From: Agrostemma githago
Lineage: Eukaryota > Streptophyta > Magnoliopsida > Caryophyllales > Caryophyllaceae
Length of the DNA: 64,000 nucleotides
NCBI GenBank assembly: GCA_958450325.1
Contig: OY288243.1
Location: 48,934,878-48,998,877 of the forward strand
Direction of reading: 5' to 3'
The notes below the pieces were generated by a model. It did not search any database and was not told the origin of the DNA. It worked only from the letters and a program-made list of their open reading frames with translations. The translations under genes were made by a program, and so were the position numbers. Positions 11,000 to 24,100 of this stretch are shown in pieces. Every line of letters starts with the position of its first letter. Within the stretch, counting starts at the first letter, position 1.

Positions 11000-12194
11000 A
11001 TACCTTAATTTTATTTTTGTATAAAACTTCATTTAAAAGAATTTACTATTTTTAAAAATATTATACGATATTTGAGATATAATATTTCAGGTGACAGTTG
11101 AGGATTAAAGTATAATGTTGTCACACTGGAAGTAATTATTTGAGGATTTGAATGTTTCAAATGAGTCCGACCAATTATTGAAGGTCAGCAAATAAAATAC
11201 TACTTGTTCACGGGCGACTTTTATATAAAGTTTACGATGCGAGTCTGGGTCGAATATCTTGTGTTGGATTCTACCATGCGTGCTATTTCGATTGCACTTG
11301 TAATGAAAAGCAGACTCGAAGGCTGCGGTCCGAGAGTCGACCTAGTGTTTAAGGTAGTCGTTCTACGGCAGTGAGTGCTGTGGTTCAAGAGTCTGCGTAG
11401 GGTATGTGGCGAACGTATAGACAAGTACTTGATCAGTATTACCACCTAGGTAGTGGGGGCAGAACATGATTCTGAAAACTGCGGGTTCCCTCTTGGTGAT
11501 GCAGAGAATGTAATCATCAGCTTTCATTTCAGCCCAGAGCCTCGTTTGAATAAACGTATAATATAGTAGAAGTTCGGGCCCAATTGAGCCTTATGGGTGA
11601 GATGTAAACCTCATAAGATCGGTTCGGTCTATGAGTCGGTAACACGGTTAATTCTATTGGTGAGATGCAAGCCAATAGGGTGTAGCGGTGATACTAAGAG
11701 CCACGACTCGTGTGTTTATTCTCTATTTACGTGAAAAATGATTTTAAAATCAAATGGCTGCCAATGTCCCACCTATTAAACTTTATCGTTTTCATCACCT
11801 CACATGTTGATAATTGAGTTATAGGAGACTATCTGTTACATGATATCCGTTAATATTTTTGTAAGTATATTATTTGTTATTCACATGATTGTCTTATGTG
11901 TTCGAGGTGATGTTAGATGAACGGCTTGGTTGCTGTCCCGCTCAGCGTCCACTGTTTTATTTTTTTGCAGGTCTAAGACGCTTGGGGAATCGGGCGATAG
12001 AGATTTAATAATATGTTTGTATAAAATTGTATTCTGTACTAAGTGAATCAAGACTACGTAATTAATAGTCGTTTATTGTAAGGATCCATGGCGATCCGGA
12101 TTTATTTACGCTTTGATATAATTTTAATTAAATGACTTAGATAACTTTCCACATTATCTATTATTTTAAGTCATCAAAAATCCAGGTTGTTACA
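11000..12194 (+). mobile_element. Probable 3' part of an LTR (element D)
   Basis: This stretch ends in CCAGGTTGTTACA at 12194. TGTTACA ends are common in plant chromovirus (Tekay/Del-like) LTRs. Just after the end, a minus-strand reading frame of the CACTA locus is cut, so 12194/12195 looks like an insertion boundary. The rest of the LTR would be the AT-rich DNA left of element A, which split it. There is no primer-binding site or second copy in view. It could be a solo LTR or one end of an element; the assignment is inference. Confidence 0.35.
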
Positions 12195-12546
12195 CCTTAG
12201 GGTCTGGTGGTTGTCCAAGTGCTTGGGTGACATGGGTCTTTGAGCGGAGATAGTTTAGAACATGATGATGTTCTGGAAAAGTGTGTACCTGTTTGTTTGA
12301 AAGTAGATCATCTAGAGCAACACGTTGCTCCACGTTTCGGCAGGGAAGACAAGACATACGATCTGGATGATGATCCGTGCTTACAGCAGAACGTGGTTCC
12401 CTTTTTGACGGGCAGAACGGCCCCCATCTCTCAGATGTAGCCCCATTAACAGATGATGGTTGCATCGTTGGTGGGGTCGTAGGTAGAACATGTGGTTGTT
12501 CTGCTTTCATCATTTCCGCCCTAGTTCTTTTGCTTCGGTAACTCAT
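12195..12546 (-). pseudogene. Unidentified 3' coding segment of the CACTA locus
   Basis: An open frame of about 117 codons starts at an ATG at 12546 and stays open to the element D junction, where the stop codon is borrowed from LTR sequence. It is rich in Pro, Ser and charged residues and matches no family I can name. Its position downstream of the DUF4216-like part suggests a C-terminal tail of the transposase or a second element protein. The truncation by the LTR is seen directly; the function is unknown. Confidence 0.35.
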
Positions 12547-12798
12547 CCTTTCGTGTGAGTCTCCTTAGTTTATCCTGAAATGTAAATGGAAGTCAGTATA
12601 TAATCACATATCTTAATTAATAGTTATGGTTATGGTGCAAACAAGTTAAAAGAGTCACAAATGTTACAAGTTACAGGCATGAGGTAATAAATTTACAAGA
12701 ACGGAAACAACAGAAGAACCGAAACGGTAAATGGATAGTAGATGTTTTAACATTTGCATAACCAGAAGCAAAAATTTATAATAATCAAACTGAATGTT

Positions 12799-13284
12799 TC
12801 AAACAAGCATCTCCCCGGTCTTAATCAAGTCCCTAGGTTTAGTACTGACTACATGTGACCATCCTTTGTGCATCTCGTCTTCGACATAAAAAACTTGCTT
12901 TGCTTGAGAAGAGAAAACAAAAGGATCATCATTCAAATTCCGGCCTGTATGCATCAGCTTTGAAAAGTTCACACAAACACTACCGTCTTCGAACTTCTTG
13001 ATGCCTCTATGTATGTCAACCCACAAACAATTAAACATTACAACTTTGCACTGACCAAAATAATCAAACTCATAAATATCCTTAAGTTTTCCATAATATG
13101 TTTGACCATCAGCTTCTACCATAACTCCAGAATTTTGAGTTCTTCGATTTTCGTCACGATCAATAGTATGGAATTTATATCCATTGATCATGAATCCTTT
13201 CATTCTTTTGCAATGTTGATTTAAACCACCTGCCAAAGCTTTTCTTAGTTGTCCTTTTGGGGTACTTGTATCTAGGTTTTGCAC
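12799..13284 (-). pseudogene. CACTA transposase C-terminal region (DUF4216-like)
   Basis: A 161-residue frame carries the pattern of the DUF4216 module that follows DUF4218 in plant TNP2 transposases: a VMVEADGQTYYGKLKDIYE strand near residues 55-72, FNCLWVDIHRG near 85, then a segment with NDDPFVFSSQAKQVFYVED and a DLIKTGEML end. The function of the module is unknown. It is probably a 3' exon of the gene whose main body is at 13923-16348; the frame differs and no clean junction was identified. The end looks intact but the gene as a whole is broken. Confidence 0.6.
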
Positions 13285-13922
13285 CTATGACAACAAACAA
13301 TCTTATCAGTATGAAATATTAAACCTATTTCTAGCATCTCGAACTTGTAACGAAGAGGGGAACCTGCGCTTGTAGCCATTCTGCAAATTCGTTGACGAAC
13401 AAAGCATTTTCATTACTTCAAGTGTCACTGAGTTGGATGTGCTGCCTTTTAAAACATAGAAATGCACTTGAAAAGTTGAGGAAAAAAATCAGATGCGGAT
13501 TAGCTTGAAGATAAAAGATAATACATTTAAAATCAATAAATAAACTTACTCATGAATCTAGTTCATCTTATCGGAATGAAGCAAAACATAGCGATGCGCC
13601 TGTTTTAAACTTTTATCATCTAGACGTGTTTTTCAATCATACCAACGACTCGACCACCAGAGTTATACAAATAATCACTCAGGTCTTCACCACTATCATC
13701 ATTCCTCTTAGATATATTAAAAATAGTCTCGATACCTTCCAAATACCTTGAAAAAAAATGTGATGGTCTCCTCAAGCACGAACCCTTCCGCAATTGACCC
13801 CTCCGGTTGAGCTTTATTACTCACATAAGATTTTAAGTGAGGCAAATACCTTTAAAGATTTCAAACAAATAGTCTAGGTAAAAAATATTAGACATGGACC
13901 TAAAAATTTGGTTATGTTGACC
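13285..13922. other. Intron-like or decayed spacer in the CACTA locus
   Basis: There is no open frame of note between the DUF4218-like and DUF4216-like parts. The spacer is AT-rich and fits an intron plus decayed coding sequence; I could not fix splice sites. Confidence 0.35.
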
Positions 13923-16348
13923 TTACCTTTCAATTGGGTACATCCATCTATATTGGACAGGTCCACCAAGTTTTGCCTCCTCTACTAAGTGAATCAATAG
14001 GTGAACCATAATTGTGAAAAAGGTAGGCATAAGCTCTATTTCCATACGACATAGTATAAGTACAATTTTCTCCTGAAGTGCATTTAACTCGTCGCGTTCA
14101 AGAGTTGGAGAACAAAGACACTTGAAAAAGAAAGATAATTCCCCGAGTAAGTCGACGACCTTAGTGGCATTTGATGCCCTCAATGCTACGGGAAGTATAT
14201 CTTGCATCAAGACATGATTGTCATGACTTTTAAGATTAATGAGCTTTCTTTGTTTTATATGCACACATCTTGAGATATTTGAGCCATACATACCCATCAG
14301 GAGCTCTAATCTTCTGTAAGACACTAAGAAATCTCTCTTTCTCCTTGTTAGACATGGTGTATGAAGCTGGAGGCATGTATGGATCTCCATTAGGTCGATC
14401 TTGGAGCCAAAGGTGCTCCTTTATGCCAAGCTTATTAAGACCTTTCCTTGCATTCTCATCATCTCTACTCTTATCCATATCTAATAGCGTGCCCAATATA
14501 TTATCACAAACGTTTTTCTCAATGTGAATAACATCTAAATTATGTCTTAGAGGGTTATGTTCCCAATAGGGCAATTCAAAAAATACACTCTTCTTATTCC
14601 ACAAATTATCAGTGTCACCTTCGGAGTTGCTATCATTAATCACGTTAGTCGACACACCTACTTCCCTTGCTCTATTTGGCCTTTTCAATCGTTTTGTAGT
14701 TCTTCCATAAGTATATTCAATCTCTGCTTGTTGCCTTAGAACATCAGATCCTGTGACAAATTTTGGAGTTGTGTCGTACTCTTTTGTTCCATCAAAGGAG
14801 CTGGCTTCGGAACGGTAGTGGTGATTTAGTGGCAACCATTTTCTATGTCCCACATAACAAATTTTACCACCAAATCTGCCAGAATTTGTTGAATGGGTAT
14901 ATACAACGAGGACAAGCGTCATAACCAGAGGTACTCCATCCAGATAACATAGCATACGCCGAAAAATCATTAATAGTACTATGTAATGCTGCACGGAGTG
15001 TGAAATTTTCATTCGCAAAGGCATCAAATGCATCAACACCGCTCCATAACAACTTCAACTCAGAAATTAAAGGTTGCAAATATACGTCAATGTCTATTCC
15101 CGGACTAGATTTACCAGGAATAATACAAGACAAAAGAAATGAAGGTTTCATGCACAACCATGGTGGAAGGTTATAAGGAATCAAAAGAACTGGTCGTGCG
15201 CTATAAGTGGTATTCATCAAACGATATGGGTTAAAACCATCACTTGCTAAAGCTAACCGAACACTTCGAGGATCAGAGTAGAATAAAGGATAACGAGAAT
15301 CAAATTGTTCCCATGCTAATCCATCTGATGGATGTCTTAGTTTTCCATCTTTTACACGCTCTTTATGATGCCATCTCTTATCTTCCGCTGTTTTAGATGA
15401 CATGTCAATCCTCTTTAATCTAGGAATGAGGGGGAAATACCTCATAACTTTGGCTGCTTCACCCTTGACTTTTCCACCTTTACCTTTTCCACCCTTGCCT
15501 GCCTTCCATCTTGATGTGTGACAAACATGACACTCCTCTTTGTCAATGTTATCCCCCCAAAATAGCATGAAGTTGTTTGGGCAAGCATGTATCTTTTCAT
15601 AACCGAGACCTAAATCGTCAATTATCTTCTTACCCTCATAAAAAGATGATGGAAACTCTTTAACCTAAGGAAATGCTTTGAATACAAGATCAAGTAACAT
15701 GTTGAATGACACATTAGGCCAATGAAACATACACTTAATATGAAATAAATGTAAGAGGAATGACAACTTTGAGAAAGACTGACAACCCTCGTAAAGTTGC
15801 CCGCCCGCTGCTTCAAACAATTTTTTATAGTTAGCATCTTCTTTGCTGTTGTGGTTATGGAGATTGTTAGAATCATCATCAATCATATCCTCATATGTGT
15901 GATCAAACTCATTATCAGACTCACCGCAAGAATTGAAACCCATAGACACGTTATCAAACTCAACTTCTTTCTCTAATGAGCCAATATGAGTATTATCATC
16001 ACCAAGATCCTCATAACAGTAAGGAATATTAGTCCCATAAACTGCATTGAGAAGACCTTTGATATCATCACGACCTACTAAGGGTTCTTGCCTACTTTCT
16101 CCATGCAAATGATCAAGAACGTCCCCTTTATCATGCCAAAACAAATTTGTATACTTCTTGTAAAACCCTTTGAACAAAATGTGTCCCTCTATTTCACTCA
16201 ATGGCAAGTAATTACGTAACTTACAATTCTTACATGGACATTTTGTTTTCCCATTTACTAGATTTTGTCTAGCTAACTCAAGAAACATCGTACATCCATT
16301 TATGTAATCGGGGTGGTCATTTGGCAATGTAATCCAACTAGTATCCAT
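13923..16348 (-). pseudogene. TNP2-like CACTA transposase, main body, broken
   Basis: The order of modules is that of plant En/Spm TNPD/TNP2 proteins. From the ATG at 16348 there is a transposase-associated N-terminal domain with CPCKNCKLRNY (two CXXC-like pairs) and an acidic linker. Then comes the Transposase_21 catalytic region, with DGFNPYRLMNTTYSARPVLL and LSGWSTSGYDACPRC, and the EKNVCDNILGTLLDMD and KKAH region. A DUF4218 module (QDILPVALRASNA, then ELMPTFFTIMVHLLIHLVEE) follows. The protein would bind the CACTA ends and cut and rejoin DNA in the nucleus. Defects: an in-frame TAG at 15665-15667, a frame change near 14890-14910 and another near 14240-14390. Neighbouring reading frames are shadows. 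Confidence 0.75.
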
Positions 16349-17055
16349 ATCTACAGATCATAAAGATTCAATAACCATAAATATTAAAATATTAAATCAT
16401 AGAATTTAAATTTCACAAAATGTATCAAACACATACGTGAATACGAAATTATTAGGCGGTGCCAAAGTAGCAACACTTACTATACACCTCTCTACTTAAC
16501 CATTAAGTAGAACATAAGTAACATTGTAGATGAAATAAGAAATCATGCGCATATAAATAAACATTTCACCTAACCGAAAAAGATAGGCACGTAACACTAT
16601 TTGGTGCATTTTTTTTATACAAATCAAATGCTACTCAAAACAAAGACAAGATATAAACAATACACGAATGGGCATTACAGTAATATTATAAACGTTGAAT
16701 TTTGCTCAGCAAAGAATATGTCACAAGAAAAAGAAAAGAATTTGTAACATACAATAACATAAAAGGATGAGAAAAAAATATCTGACAAAAGAACTGAGAT
16801 TTTAATGAAACCGTGACTTTAATGAACCTGAAATAATTAGCACAACAAAAAGTAAACTTTTGCTCGAATCTATATTTAAAATCACAAATAAAGCATCATT
16901 GATCAAAGACTTCAGTCCAATAGACAGTTAGTAGAAGCAAAAATATGAGAGATGACATGATTAGCTTTACGAGAAAACTCTCGAGAAAATAAATCAAACA
17001 TAAAAGATGAAAGCATGTAGAATGTTATTATCTAATTAGCTAATTACATACAACT
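16349..17055. other. AT-rich 5' region of the CACTA transposase locus
   Basis: This region lies upstream of the minus-strand transposase start. It has no open frame and no clear TATA box that I would single out. Confidence 0.4.
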
Positions 17056-17219
17056 TGTTATGTATCATTATATGGATGTCCATGTATAGTGTTTAGGCCC
17101 ATGTGAATCACTAACTCTAAACCCTATTCCTCTTGTATCCTATATATATGTACTCATCATTAAGGAATAAACACCTCTGAATTCTCTCTTCTTTCTCATC
17201 TTAATTCTCTTTCACAACA
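17056..17219 (+). repeat. Short LTR-like segment (164 bp), copia/TRIM style
   Basis: It starts TGTTATGTATCA and ends TTTCACAACA, and is followed by CGTTATCAGTACGAAG. That junction resembles the LTR/primer-binding-site junction of several short plant copia or TRIM elements. Inside are TATATATATG and a GGAATAAACACC stretch suited to a terminator. No second LTR is seen nearby, so only the left end of an element seems to remain, inserted in the upstream part of the CACTA locus. The family is inference. Confidence 0.4.
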
Positions 17220-17809
17220 CGTTATCAGTACGAAGTTCTAACCCTAACTTTAATCTACGGGTAATTTGGTGGCCCATGCCATAAATTCCGAATTTTATTA
17301 TGCCATATATCAATCTATGTGATTTATGGCATAATATATGGAAAATAATTCTATCATAACCCATTCGGAATTGGGTAGAAGTTATAACATGCATACAAGA
17401 TGGCCAGGACTCGGAAGTTCGTCAGATTCTTAAAAGAATACATTTAAATAAGGTTAAAGCTACAAAAAATACTTACAGTAGAATCTACTGTGTAATGACC
17501 AAACCAAAAATAATCTCATCACAACTCATTGCTGAATCCATTACTCGATTACTGGCAGAACTACTGTTTCGTTACAGATGAACAGTACTCTCCATGTATC
17601 TATGTTTAAGAAACACATTGAAATGGCTGAACCATACTTCCTCTATACCAATATGTGTGGATGTGGAGTAATGAAAGACGGGTCGATCCTAGTCGATTTA
17701 TTTCCGAGATAATGCATACAAATTAGTAATAAAAGAGGCATATGAATAAGGGAAGGCATATGAAGCATAGCTGAGCAATTACGATTATTAATTCATAACA
17801 AAATCCCTA
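17220..17809. other. Decayed internal sequence after the short LTR
   Basis: The first 170 bp may be internal retroelement sequence. It contains inverted AATATGCCATAAA-like pieces around 17290-17345 but no open frame of substance; the rest is featureless AT-rich DNA. Confidence 0.3.
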
Positions 17810-17841
17810 TAATAATAATAATTATTATTATTATTATTATT
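17810..17841. repeat. (AAT)n/(ATT)n microsatellite
   Basis: A short run of AAT units is followed directly by a run of ATT units, so the whole tract is self-complementary. Confidence 0.85.
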
Positions 17842-19179
17842 TCAATGAGCAATTATGAGTATAAGCAAAGTCCGAAATTCCTTGAACATAATCAACCACA
17901 AAACCCAAATATACGAACAGGAGGGCAATCTTTTTTCCTAGGAAGCCCTACTTCGTACCCGGTTCAATGGTCCATACAACGATGTTGTCAAGCATGTCAA
18001 ATGAAGCAGGCCACGTTGACACTGGCTAATGACCTGCTAATGGGTTCCTGGTTCCTGAGAAGTAGTACCATCTTACAGCGGAGATAGGACCTTGGTCATT
18101 GCCGGGAGATGAATTTTAGTGTCTCCATAGCAAAACTCAGTTAAATATATGTAAAGTGGTGTGCACTTAGGTGTACTAGGAGGACAAAATTCCGAACATG
18201 CGTTTGCTGGGACGGTTTTTTACAGTCCAAGCATGCCTGAGCTTCTAGATAGGAAGTTGTCTAGATTGATCCCTGTACAAAAGGCTATATAGGGAACTGA
18301 TTTGCTTGCTACTGTGTTTAATAAGTGGTGCACATGAGAAGAATCTGTGTGCCTAATATCGGCTACTGTTGTAATAGATAGCCAATCTGGTAATGTGATT
18401 ATATTACCAGTCGTCTATTGATGTTTGTTGTGGTTGTAGTAGACTAGCAGCTATAGAATCGATATGATGGATGAATGTTGTCGACCCTTCCTGTTGACGA
18501 TACTTTGATGGTTAAAAATCATGGGGAAACCGGGTTTAAGCATAAGCAGCTTGGGAACTTGGATCTAACCGAATTCAGAACGACATGAACATGAACTAAA
18601 TCGAACCATATTCAAAAGGTAACACCACTCAAATTTGAGGAACATGTGAAGGATGAAGGTGAGTGACTGAAAAATAAGTTGAATACGGATGAAACATATG
18701 AATCATACGAAACATAATTTAAGTTTTCGAATGAATATGGATGAATACTATACGGATGAATAACTTATACGGGTATATTTGGTGAGGATGAATCGCTGAT
18801 TAACACAGATGCAACATACCTATTCAGTTGTTCGGGAGTATTGGCTTGCTCGACTACAAATTCCGCGAATTTGCTTCCGGGGTCGAGCAGTCTCCAAAAA
18901 TTGGACGATGAATTGATGTAAAACACTGATGATTGACGACAGGGAGATGAGAAGTGAATATGGTGAACGGAGTCGTCTAGTAAGATCGATAAATTGAACA
19001 GTGTGCGGTTGAATATGGTTAACGGAGTCGTTTATTTGGGAATGATCGTGAGCGGTTAATTTTGATTTAGCAGCGCAATTAGGTTTTAATTATAATTGAA
19101 GTGTAGATTTCTTTTGGTTATTTGGTGAGGGTGAGTGGGAGCTGAAATTTTTTTTTCCTAATTAATTACTAATTTTTAT
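17842..19179. other. Spacer near the right end of the CACTA locus
   Basis: No gene is recognisable. Several GATGAATA-type motifs recur around 18640-18800. It probably belongs to the 5' non-coding part of the CACTA element. Confidence 0.3.
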
Positions 19180-19311
19180 TTTGAGTAAAATATATTTTAT
19201 AGATCTCTACGTATGAAAGTGTAGAGAGCCTAAATAAGGTATAAAATAGGGTCGACGTTTATAAAGGTGTCGAGCGTGAAGTGTAGAGAAAGTAAGGAGT
19301 TTGTAGTAGTG
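19180..19311 (-). repeat. Right terminus of the CACTA element with subterminal motifs
   Basis: Short GTGTAGAGA and GTGTCGAG motifs precede the terminal TTTGTAGTAGTG. Compare the GTGTCGAGAA motifs at the right end of the CACTA element ending at 33128. Confidence 0.65.
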
Positions 19312-19346
19312 TATAAGGCAGGTTAGGGTGCCTGCAAGATTACTTC

Positions 19347-20396
19347 TTGTTAGTGTGCTCCCGTTTTTGGGACGTTAAGAATCATGTGTTAGCTTTTCCT
19401 GGAGGTAAGGTTTGTCCCCTTCCCGAGGAGCTAGAAGTTATAGGTGGGTGGTGTTCGGTTCGACCTTGTATGCCCTTGGGAGATGATGCTTTTGTGGAAT
19501 GGTTTTGTCATTTTTTGGACCTTTCTTCGCTAAAGGAGGCTAAAGTTTTCTTCGGCGAAGGTGGTATTGACCTAGAGTTGCTATTTAGGACGTTCTCATA
19601 GAAGGGTTCTCACGATATTTCACTTCTGGCTTGTAGACGGGCTTTTAATATTGCGGTGGCATGTTATTATCTTTTCGATGACGCGTCTGTACATCAGGGT
19701 TGGGGTAATGGGTGATCACCCTCTCTACTCATTCTGGGTGAGCTTATCCTGGGTCTTGACGCTTGTGCCCGGGTGCATCGTGCTTTCTTTCGGGATTCTA
19801 GGATCATTTTGCAGGTATATCGGTGTACTACCTTTCTTTTTTCGAAACATGCCTTAGTTCGAAAGTGTGACATTGTGTTATGATTTGTGCAGGTTTGGCT
19901 ACAGGAGAGGCTTGGTTTGGTCGACCCTCCTCGGTCTGTCAAAGGCTATAGCTATAAAGGTTTCACGGGTCGTAAGATGGTGCAAGCATGGAACGATGGT
20001 TATACCGAGGAAGGGTGGCATTCCTACCTGCAGGCTAATGGGCGAGTTGATATTAGGTGGTCAATCCCATGGTCGCATATCAGTGGACAGGCCGGGTTTC
20101 CATTCTCGTCCTCGACTCATGCTATGCAGATATTATATTTAAGGGATCCGGTTTATATTTACCCGAGCGAGTTGTTGGGCCAGATGGGTGTAAGGCAAAC
20201 TGTACCGGAGGATACTAAGGGTATTCCTAAGTCTGATTCGTGGACGGAAAGTTCTCTCAGGGAATTTGGGATGTCTTGGCGACAGAGGTTTTCACATCTC
20301 GTTATTACAGAAAGTGTTCGACTGACCGACCTTATTTCTTTCCAGCGGGGGGTTTCTGAATACTCGTCAGGCCAGACAGAGCAAGTCGAAAGTTAG
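19347..20396 (+). pseudogene. Broken spliced gene resembling plant mobile domain (PMD) proteins
   Basis: Codons run in frame from 19347 to a TAG at 19599-19601, continue, shift frame near 19710, and then run open to 20396. An intron is clear: CAG/GTATAT at 19814-19820 and TTTGTGCAG/G ending at 19892, 78 nt, phase 0, joining a hydrophobic ILQ to VWLQERLG. The pattern of NHVLAFPGGKVCPLPEELE, then LGLDACARVHRAFF, then YPSELLGQMGVRQTVPED is what I expect of transposon-associated plant mobile domain proteins (a DUF7745-like origin is possible). The function of such domains is unclear. It is not a neighbour in an operon sense; it is flanked by CACTA ends on both sides. Family assignment is tentative. 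Confidence 0.45.
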
Positions 20397-20933
20397 GAAG
20401 ACCGCAGTGCTAGAGTATAAAGAGGCGACTCAAGGCAACGTCACTAAGTGATGCACGGGCGCCGTGGCCCACACAGTCAAACAATATTTGTAAACACCAA
20501 AAAACCAACTAATGTAGTAGTGGTAGGTCGGGATCGATCGAAGGGATGGTCTAAGTAAAGTCGGTCAAGTTCAAGTCTATAAGTGTTTGGGATCTAAAGG
20601 GGTTTGAATAAGATTAGAACAAAACTAAGATGATCGATAACTAAAACGAAATTCAGTAAATGGAAAAGTGTTAGGGGGTCCGGGGAATCGGGTCTAGGTT
20701 AGGTCGTCTAGGGTAGTCTACTAAAGTTGGTAAAGTGGTCGAATCGGGCGGTGAACGATCTTTCGACCTTGTGCACCACCAACCACCGCTCAACCCGCTT
20801 TTGCGGCGAAAAGGGGATAAGGTCTCTAATTAGGGTAGCTATAATGTACCCCGGATTTCTCGCGTCGGCACAAGCGATTACAAGTCAAACTTAATCGTCA
20901 CCAAGATCGACAAGTAAACAAAACCCCAAATTA
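20397..20933. other. Spacer between the PMD-like gene and the next CACTA element
   Basis: No open frame of interest. It is of moderate GC, with short TCGGTC and GGGTCTAGG-like motifs. It may be untranslated or LTR sequence of the element that carried the PMD-like gene. Confidence 0.3.
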
Positions 20934-20940
20934 CACTACT

Positions 20941-21178
20941 ACAACAAGGGTTTATTGCAACATTTTCAATGCAACACTTTCTTGTTGTGTTGCAATTTCT
21001 AATGGTTATATTTTCTATGTAACACTTACCTAAGGAATGTTGCATTTAATCAAAAAATGCAACATTTTCACAAAAATGTTGCAATTATAACACACTTTAG
21101 TAACACTCTTTACTAATTGTTGCATTTGGTGAAACATCTAGCAACATTTTCTGTAATTTGTTGCAATATTGTTATGAT
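20941..21178. repeat. Left subterminal repeats (TTGCAACATTT family)
   Basis: At least ten short copies of GCAACATTTT, TGTTGCAATT and close variants lie in both orientations; these are likely transposase-binding sites. Confidence 0.7.
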
Positions 21179-24100
21179 AATTAATAACCCACAATTAAAT
21201 AAATAAAAGAAAATATGAGAATGTGATAGTTAAGTTATATTTTAGAGTAAAAAAACTAAAAAACAAATCCCAATTACATCTTTACTTTTACGAAACTAAC
21301 AGCTCTTATATATTCTTCACAACTAAACGCTCATCTAATAAGTAGGCATATGAAACAGGACCGGGAGAGCGGGTTTGGTCACAGACTCATAAGTCGGGCC
21401 TCTGTTCGCTCGGGTCATTCAGGTTAATTGATCTAATGGGTTAGGTCGGATTTGGGTCACTGTCTATCGGGATATATTGGATGTCAAATCACAAGCGGGT
21501 CAGATCGAATCAGTTTCGGATTACTAATTTTTTTGTTCTATGGTATCGAGTTTTTTGGGTCGGAACAACTTTTGTCACCTCTAGCTATTCCGTATTTCCG
21601 ACCCAACTACATTACTCAGTATCTCGACTCAATTAACCATCACTCTTACTCTTTCAACCCTAATAACGCATCAACTCTGCGGCTCTGCCTCATCATCGTA
21701 TCAATCAACAGCATCACAGTCACGTTCCTTCAATCGGATTTGAAGCAACCCATCATTTACTTCCTCCATTAAACTTCATCTTCAACCTAATTCGTCCATG
21801 TATTATGCTTGCACCATTTTCAAGCTCAACCTTCATTCCATTCCCCCAAACGAATGTCAACATCGAACCAATTCAATCAACCACCATGGCGACCTCCAAT
21901 ATATAGTAAGTGTTTACTTTTCAATAATAGATCTCGAACCTTAATCATTATTAAACTACTTGCTATTGTTATTTGATTCTTAGTATGTTTTCTTTGCTTT
22001 TCGTTTGAGTTCATTCCTTAATTACTCAAATCCGACAATAAATGAAGATTTGTTTTCGACAATGATACTTTAGGTCGATTTTGTTGTTTTTCATTTGTTA
22101 TTGTTGCTATTTTATGATAAAATTTTCTTGGACTGACTGTTTTTTTCTTTTTATGTTTAGAGTTGTTCGTTAGGTCTGCCACGCACCATTGTTCACTAAA
22201 TGTCCTTCATACTTATATGTTTTGTCATGTTAGTTTCTGCAGATTGAGGAGGAAGAAAAGAAACTTGAAGTAGATACCTTTCAAGGGGTTAGAGGTTAGG
22301 TGAATTGAGGTGACCATATAGTTATTTGTTGTTCTTGTATTCTCTATTTTTAAGTTACAAGTCTCTATATTTAAGCATGTTTCCAGGTAAGCAGTTAAAT
22401 AACCTTTCTTTTCAAGATTTATTTATAAAATTCCAAGTAGTGAATGGGTCTCTACGTCGATTTCCTTTATAATTTATCTATAATTTGATTAGTTAATTCA
22501 ATGAAGTACATCAATGATTGTTACTATGAACTATGATACAAAACACATATAGACTAAGCTATGTTGTGCTAGGGGTTTGGGCCATGGTTAAGGTAGTTTT
22601 ATTGAATTGGCTTGCATACATTAGATATAGGTGCCAAAATAAACAATCATTTGCTCTAATTCCAGTGGTTTGCAAGAGGCAATACTTTGGCTTGGCTTGG
22701 CTTGTTGAGTATCGTGTTCGGTTCTCCACACAAACACTTGGAATTTTTGTTTTAATTTCCCCTATTTTCGGCTATTCGTTTCCTTTATCACCATTAACTT
22801 TACTTATTATATGTCCTCTTTTTTTTTACTAATTTACACTATCTACTACGTATTTTTTTTTGGGTGAAAATCTAAGTATATTAGCATAATCGACTAAGTT
22901 GCAACCAAATTTAACAGCTTCCCATGACAGTCTGATATAACAAGACGAATTCAAATCAATTCAATCACATTTTCAGCTTACTAATTAATCCGATTCAACT
23001 TCTTAGTGTTCAAAACTTTATTATTATTGATAATGTGATTCAAGCCCATCAAGGACTGCTCCCATCAATCTACTAATAAGCACCTCACGATCGTGGAATA
23101 ACATTGTCCACTCTGACTTTGTTCCTAAATGGAAAATTTCAAACAGTATAATCCGACAAATAGAGCTCCTTTATAACTATCTATTATGTGATGATTAGAA
23201 AACTCAATACATATTATTTTCACTGTCGTGGCTATGTATTTATGTTTCAGGTATTGACATCAGTTCGGACAAATATTTTATCAGGGTAAACTACAGAGGA
23301 CCTATGATCCTCTTGTGTCCTTGTGTTTTCTCTCTTTTTTAAATTGTGTATTAGATGTGATGTTTTCAAATCGGGATTGTAAGCTGGGTACCAACAATTA
23401 TTTGAAAACTAGCAAGTTCAGGATAATATTTATGATATGGTTGGAGGTGTTATCTCTCAATACAGACATCCTTAGCAGCCTACACTTGATTCGATTTGTA
23501 TCAAGTATGAAACGCATCTCGTTAATATGATAACCTTGATAAACTTAGACAACTTGTATTGTGGGCATAGGCGCTTACATTGAAGGATCTGGTAGCTCAC
23601 TTTGAATAAAGGACGACCTAAGTAGCATCATGGTATTAGCTAATACAGAAGGTTGCGTTGATGCACCTTTGTCAAGTATTTGAGGTGCCTGTTACGAGTC
23701 AACTACAGTTTGATTCGCACCCAACTGCAGCTTGGTTTGTCAAGAAGTGCAGTCTTTATCCACTAGTCTGGACATCAAGAGTCAAGACTCGAGAGAGTTC
23801 CTTCGTTCAGGTAATAAATAGTAAGCTTGATTAATCATCCATTAAATCAAGGTCAAGCCATCCATCCAATTTGCATCAACTTGAAGTGTCAACATGAATA
23901 AATAACTAGCCTCTGGGTATGAAAACAAATTGAAAATGTAAGTTGTTATCCCACTTCATCTTTATCAAGGATTATACCACTTGTATTTATTTACGATTGC
24001 ACTACTTTTAATAATCTTCACAGTACAATTTATTTATGAAAATACCCTTTGAGTATTGTTTCTATATTTCTTATTTTACAGGTGTGCACATGTTTGTGAT

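Larger units (their letters stand above)
12195..19311 (-). mobile_element. Degenerate CACTA (En/Spm) transposon, transposase on minus strand
   Basis: A TNP2-type transposase and accessory domains lie on the minus strand. The right end, TTTGTAGTAGTG, is the inverted form of the CACTACTACAAA terminus used by the two other CACTA elements in this window. Inside it are short GTGTAGAG and GTGTCGAG-type subterminal motifs. The left terminus is not visible: the LTR ending at 12194 cuts the element. Only one flank of the 3-bp duplication (TAT after 19311) can be seen. Stops and frameshifts make it inactive. Confidence 0.75.
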
